Assembly (NCBI GenBank): GCA_021803845.1 | Contig: JAJZLA010000055.1 | Span: forward strand, 1 to 8,240 | Reading direction: 5' to 3' | Source: a bacterium | Lineage (GTDB): Bacteria; SZUA-79; Acidulodesulfobacterales; Acidulodesulfobacteraceae | DNA length: 8,240 nt | Part shown: piece by piece, positions 5,170-8,240 of the stretch | Numbering within the stretch: position 1 is the first letter of the stretch | Layout of the letters: the number at the start of each line of letters is the position of its first letter | Made by a program: the position numbers and the translations under genes | The notes under the pieces: generated by a model | What the model was told of the DNA's origin: nothing | Seen by the model: the letters and a program-made list of their open reading frames with translations, nothing else | Databases searched by the model: none

Positions 5170-6828
5170 TTAATCTTCTTCGGAAACCCTTACTACTTCG
5201 GCAATAGACGTAAGTCCGGATGCAAATTTCCTTATGGCCTCGACCCTCAAGGTGCTCATTCCGAATTTAACGGCTTTTAATTTTATCTCCTGAGAGCTTG
5301 CCCTGGTCATAATCAAAGACCTTATGTCGTCGTTAACTTCGAGAATTTCATATATAGCGGTTCTGCCCTTATATCCGGTAAAATTACATTCTTTACAGCC
5401 TTTCTGAGTATAAAACGTTCCTCTTGAAAGAATTTCATTTATTACGGGCATTATTTCCGACTGTTCGTCCGAAATTAAAAGTTTAACGTCTTCGCCGCTA
5501 ATTTCGTACGACTCCCTGCAATCAGGACAGAGTTTCCTTAAAAGCCTCTGCGCAAAAACTATAGATATAGAAGAAGCTATTAAAAACGGCTCTATGCCCA
5601 TATCGGTAAGCCTCGCGAAGGCGCTAGCCGAATCGTTGGTATGAAGCGTCGAAAGCACTAAATGCCCCGTCATTGCCGACTGTATAGCAATTTCCGCCGT
5701 TTCCGAATCCCTTATTTCGCCGATCATTATAACGTCCGGGTCCTGCCTTAATATATGTCTTAATCCTTTAGCGAACGTAAGTCCTATCTTGTTATTCACG
5801 TTTATCTGGGAAATGCCTTTAATCTGGTATTCCACCGGGTCTTCAATAGTAAGGATGTTTTTGTCGGAATAAAGTTTCATAACCTCGTTTATAAACGAAT
5901 AAAGCGTCGTAGTTTTTCCGGAACCGGTAGGCCCCGTCGAAATAACCATTCCGGTAGTTTTAGAAAGGGCGGTTTTTACTGAAGGCAAAAATTTTTCGTC
6001 TATGCCTACTTCGGTTATATCGTAAATATTTAACGATTTATCTAAAAGCCTTAGGACTACTCTTTCCCCGAAAATAGTCGGCACTATAGAAACCCTTATA
6101 TCGATATTTTTATTTCTTGCGACAAGCTGGATCCTGCCGTCCTGCGGAAGCCTTTTTTCGGCGATATCGAGCCCCGCCATAACCTTTATTCTAGAAACTA
6201 TGCTGTTTTTTAAATTGACATGCGGCCTTAATTTTTCGTTTAGTGAACCGTCTGTCCTGAATTTTACCGACAGATAATCCTGAAAAGGCTCTATATGAAT
6301 GTCGGAGGCGTTTTCTTTAAGCGCTTCGAGTATTATAACGTTTATAAACTTTATTGCCGGCGCTTCCGAATTTTCGTCTATTAAATCTATGTGCTCGAAA
6401 CTTTTTAAATCGTTGGCCGGCCCACTGCCGGATTCTGTACCACCCGCGCCTCCGTCTGAAACCCATTCTCCTCCGTCTTCTCCATTATACCCGTTTACGC
6501 CTTTTATGCCGCCTAAACCGTTTTTACTATTTTTAATAGAATCTAAGCTGGTATCGTAAATAGAGTTTATAAGGTTTATCAGTTCTTCTTCGGGTATCAC
6601 AACTACGTTTTTATCGGCGATATCTAATTTCATCAAAACGTCGCTAACGACATCGAAATTTTTAGTATTTTGCGTAACAAAGATATTGCATAACGAATTA
6701 TCTTGAAGCGGAACTGGAAGAATTAGATTTTTTTTAAGATATATGGAAGAAAAATTTTTCCTTATAATACGACGGACATTCTCATCGTTAAATTCTTTTA
6801 ATTTTTGGAATTCTTTGAGGGAATTCAT
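5170..6828 (-). CDS. gspE: T2SS assembly ATPase GspE
   Basis: GspE is the cytoplasmic hexameric ATPase that powers pseudopilus assembly through GspF and, in known systems, GspL. The 552 residues carry all the family hallmarks. There is an N-terminal domain (about 1-95), then the N2-type segment beginning SEAPAIKFINVIILEAL and ASDIHIEP (174-181), with RLPQDGRI (226-233) next. The Walker A motif is GPTGSGKT (299-306). The Asp box is LTIEDPVEY (326-334), the Walker B region is PDVIMIGEIRD (364-374) and the His box is TGHLVLSTLHT (387-397). The zinc-binding tetracysteine C434-x2-C437 and C478-x2-C481 marks GspE rather than a PilT-like retraction ATPase. The protein is longer than well-known GspE proteins of about 500 residues, mainly through a Gly-rich linker at 104-136. 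The ATG at 6828 lacks a Shine-Dalgarno sequence. The gene lies 70 bases after gspD. The catalytic set is complete, so it should be active. Confidence 0.97.
   Translation of the reverse strand: MNSLKEFQKLKEFNDENVRRIIRKNFSSIYLKKNLILPVPLQDNSLCNIFVTQNTKNFDVVSDVLMKLDIADKNVVVIPEEELINLINSIYDTSLDSIKNSKNGLGGIKGVNGYNGEDGGEWVSDGGAGGTESGSGPANDLKSFEHIDLIDENSEAPAIKFINVIILEALKENASDIHIEPFQDYLSVKFRTDGSLNEKLRPHVNLKNSIVSRIKVMAGLDIAEKRLPQDGRIQLVARNKNIDIRVSIVPTIFGERVVLRLLDKSLNIYDITEVGIDEKFLPSVKTALSKTTGMVISTGPTGSGKTTTLYSFINEVMKLYSDKNILTIEDPVEYQIKGISQINVNNKIGLTFAKGLRHILRQDPDVIMIGEIRDSETAEIAIQSAMTGHLVLSTLHTNDSASAFARLTDMGIEPFLIASSISIVFAQRLLRKLCPDCRESYEISGEDVKLLISDEQSEIMPVINEILSRGTFYTQKGCKECNFTGYKGRTAIYEILEVNDDIRSLIMTRASSQEIKLKAVKFGMSTLRVEAIRKFASGLTSIAEVVRVSEED
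6466..6519 (-). other. Collagen-like Gly-X-Y tract in GspE
   Basis: Residues 104-121 of GspE read as six uninterrupted Gly-X-Y triplets: GLG, GIK, GVN, GYN, GED, GGE. Further Gly/Ser-rich sequence (DGGAGGTESGSG, 125-136) follows. The tract joins the N-terminal domain to the conserved ATPase region. In well-known GspE proteins the corresponding connection is not glycine-rich. It is most likely a flexible linker; a true triple helix is unlikely in the cytoplasm and without proline. Confidence 0.7.
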
Positions 6829-6898
6829 TTTTGAGTATATTTTAAAATACGTTGATTTTTACTTTATTTAGGTTTTTAGTGTAGTTTTAGCCTTGGCT

Positions 6899-8240
6899 TT
6901 AATTGTGTAGTTTCTTATTATTTTTATTATTATCGGCTTTTGTCTTAATATTTGTCTTAATATTAGACGGCTTTATATAATCCGGAGAAACTATAACCAT
7001 TTTCCTTGCTCCCGGAAGCGGCTGTTTTTCTTTTTCTAATGACGCCAGAAATTTCTTGTTATGTTTATTGGTAATACTTACGAGAGTTTTAGTTGACGAA
7101 ATAATTTTAGGCGATATAAGTATAACGAGATTATCTTTTTCTACAGAGCTGTTTTTATCTTTAAACAAATAACCTAACAAAGGTATATCGTCAAGGAGGG
7201 GAATTCCGGTCGTGGAATTATTGACGGTATTCTGAATCAAGCCGCCTATAATAACAGTCTGGTTGTTTTTTATCATAATCCTCGTTTTTATATATCTGTT
7301 CGAGGTCGTTGGCCCTACTTCGTTGGCGTTTAAACCTGAAGGATTCGGAATTATGGAAGAAATTTTAGCATATATTTTTAAAGTTAAATAATTTCCGGAA
7401 TTTATGGTCGGCGTAATTTGAAGTTTTACTCCCACATTTTGCCTTTCTACCTGAGTTACGATATTTTGCAGTTCAAACTGGCTCGTAGCCGAAGACGTAA
7501 TAAAAGGAACGTTTTCGCCGACCATTATGGACGCTTTCTGGTTGTCCAACGTCAACAAATCCGGAGCGGATAAAACATTTACGGCAGAGTTTGTAGCAAT
7601 AAGCTGGAACAGGGCGGCGAACGAAGGCACAGTTTCCGAAACGCCGTTAGGTCCGATTGGCAGGGTTATGGATCCTCCTGCGGCTCCGGCAATCAATCCC
7701 GATGTCGTAAAAGGATTGGACAAAAAGCTCGATATGCCCTGGCTCATATTGTAATTAGCGTCTCCGAAAAAATTTCCCTTAAATCCGTAATACTGGCTGC
7801 CTATCTCCGAAGATTTAGTCAGGTTAACCTCTGCTATAATAACTTGAACGAATACCTGCTTTCTTTTTTTATCGAGTTGTTTAATTACTCTCACGAGAGA
7901 GACGTATTGCGCCGGAGTAGTTTCTATTATAAGCGAATTTTCATCTTTATCCGGTATTATAACCGCTTTTCCTATAACAGATACTCCTCCTCCTTCAGCC
8001 GTTGCCGAAGCCGAGCCAGATATAGCGGAATTCGGCCGTCCTTTTAAAAACTGGGGCCCCGCAGGTCTTATAGGCGCGTTGCCGGACCGTTTACCCGATT
8101 TTACAAGCGTTTTGGCATGAGAAATCATATTAGTTAAAATTTTAGATATAGTTTTTGCTTTTGCGTATTTAAGTTTATACACGTAAGTCTTTAGGGTCTG
8201 ATTATTTGAACTTACGTCCAAAGATTTAATAAATTTAATA
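6899..8240 (-). CDS. gspD: T2SS outer-membrane secretin GspD (5' end outside window)
   Basis: GspD forms the multimeric outer-membrane channel through which folded substrates leave. The gene is cut by the window edge: the frame is open to position 8240 (upstream residues IKFIKS precede LDVSSNNQ), so the TTG near 8221 is an internal Leu codon and not a start. Signal peptide, N0, N1 and most of N2 are missing. Counting from that Leu, residues 1-120 are the N3 domain: VYKLKYAKAKTISKIL, a low-complexity loop (42-79), then AVIIPDKDENSLIIETTP and IKQLDKKRKQ. The secretin domain follows: VFVQVIIAEV (123-132), APDLLTLDNQKASIMVGENVPF (219-240), VGVKLQITPTI (263-273) and the signature VIIGGLIQN...TGIPLLDDIPLLGYLF (323-353), ending ILISPKII. 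A Lys/Asn-rich tail of about 65 residues closes the protein. It resembles an S-domain region only by position. gspE begins 70 bases downstream; no terminator is seen between them. Confidence 0.95.
   Translation of the reverse strand, partial: IKFIKSLDVSSNNQTLKTYVYKLKYAKAKTISKILTNMISHAKTLVKSGKRSGNAPIRPAGPQFLKGRPNSAISGSASATAEGGGVSVIGKAVIIPDKDENSLIIETTPAQYVSLVRVIKQLDKKRKQVFVQVIIAEVNLTKSSEIGSQYYGFKGNFFGDANYNMSQGISSFLSNPFTTSGLIAGAAGGSITLPIGPNGVSETVPSFAALFQLIATNSAVNVLSAPDLLTLDNQKASIMVGENVPFITSSATSQFELQNIVTQVERQNVGVKLQITPTINSGNYLTLKIYAKISSIIPNPSGLNANEVGPTTSNRYIKTRIMIKNNQTVIIGGLIQNTVNNSTTGIPLLDDIPLLGYLFKDKNSSVEKDNLVILISPKIISSTKTLVSITNKHNKKFLASLEKEKQPLPGARKMVIVSPDYIKPSNIKTNIKTKADNNKNNKKLHN
6941..6964. 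repeat. Perfect 12-base tandem duplication in gspD tail
   Basis: TGTCTTAATATT occurs twice back to back (6941-6952 and 6953-6964). Read on the minus strand it encodes NIKT-NIKT in the Lys/Asn-rich C-terminal tail of GspD. The duplication is in frame and lies beyond the conserved secretin domain, so it should be tolerated. It looks like a recent replication-slippage event. Confidence 0.8.
7985..8098 (-). other. Low-complexity loop in GspD N3 domain
   Basis: Between the first helix of the N3 domain and its AVIIPDKDENSLII strand lies a stretch rich in Gly, Ser, Ala and Pro (from SGKRSGNAPI to ATAEGGG). Secretin N3 domains commonly carry a variable loop here that projects into the periplasmic vestibule, so the location is normal. 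The composition contrasts with the Lys/Ile/Asn-rich remainder of the protein. Confidence 0.6.

Noticed and set aside
6299..6559. Plus-strand proline-rich open frame opposite gspE
   Set aside because: The proline run is the complement of the glycine codons of the GspE linker; it is a shadow frame.
6889..6898. AGCC-AA-GGCT inverted repeat just after gspD, as a possible terminator
   Set aside because: The stem is four pairs with a two-base loop and no T-tract follows, so it cannot act as an intrinsic terminator.

Overview
The window is one type II secretion system (T2SS, general secretion pathway) locus from an AT-rich Gram-negative bacterium. A secretin (GspD) implies an outer membrane. The small AsmA-like GspN-type protein and the lysine/isoleucine/asparagine-rich proteins resemble T2SS loci of Desulfobacterota-like (former deltaproteobacterial) lineages. 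This placement is a guess from style, since the window holds no phylogenetic marker.

Layout. At the left edge, about 140 bases of AT-rich non-coding DNA carry a good extended -10 promoter reading into gspK, the only plus-strand gene (144-1154). All other genes are on the minus strand and are transcribed right to left: gspD (enters from the right edge, 5' end missing), gspE, gspJ, gspG, gspF, a gspN-like gene and gspH. gspH and gspK converge with only 5 bases between their stop codons. Intergenic gaps are short: 70, 71, 160, 55 and 14 bases, then a 4-base overlap. No stretch over 300 bases lacks a gene. The largest gap (4252-4411, before gspG) holds a near-consensus promoter and the only strong Shine-Dalgarno sequence in the window. 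This fits the need for excess major pseudopilin.

How the parts work together. GspD forms the outer-membrane channel. GspE is the cytoplasmic ATPase and GspF the inner-membrane platform on which pseudopilins assemble. GspG is the major pseudopilin; GspH, GspJ and GspK are minor pseudopilins of the tip complex. The GspN-like protein is an accessory inner-membrane/periplasmic component. GspC, GspI, GspL, GspM and the prepilin peptidase GspO are not in the window.

The machinery is ordinary in kind, and I do not see a new class of system. Several details are unusual. gspK is detached and inverted. Six-triplet collagen-like Gly-X-Y tracts occur in both GspK and GspE, and low-complexity linkers in GspF and GspD. 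GspG lacks the two aspartates expected at the calcium site. GspJ has alanine instead of glycine before the prepilin cleavage site. gspH begins with TTG inside a TTGA stop/start overlap.
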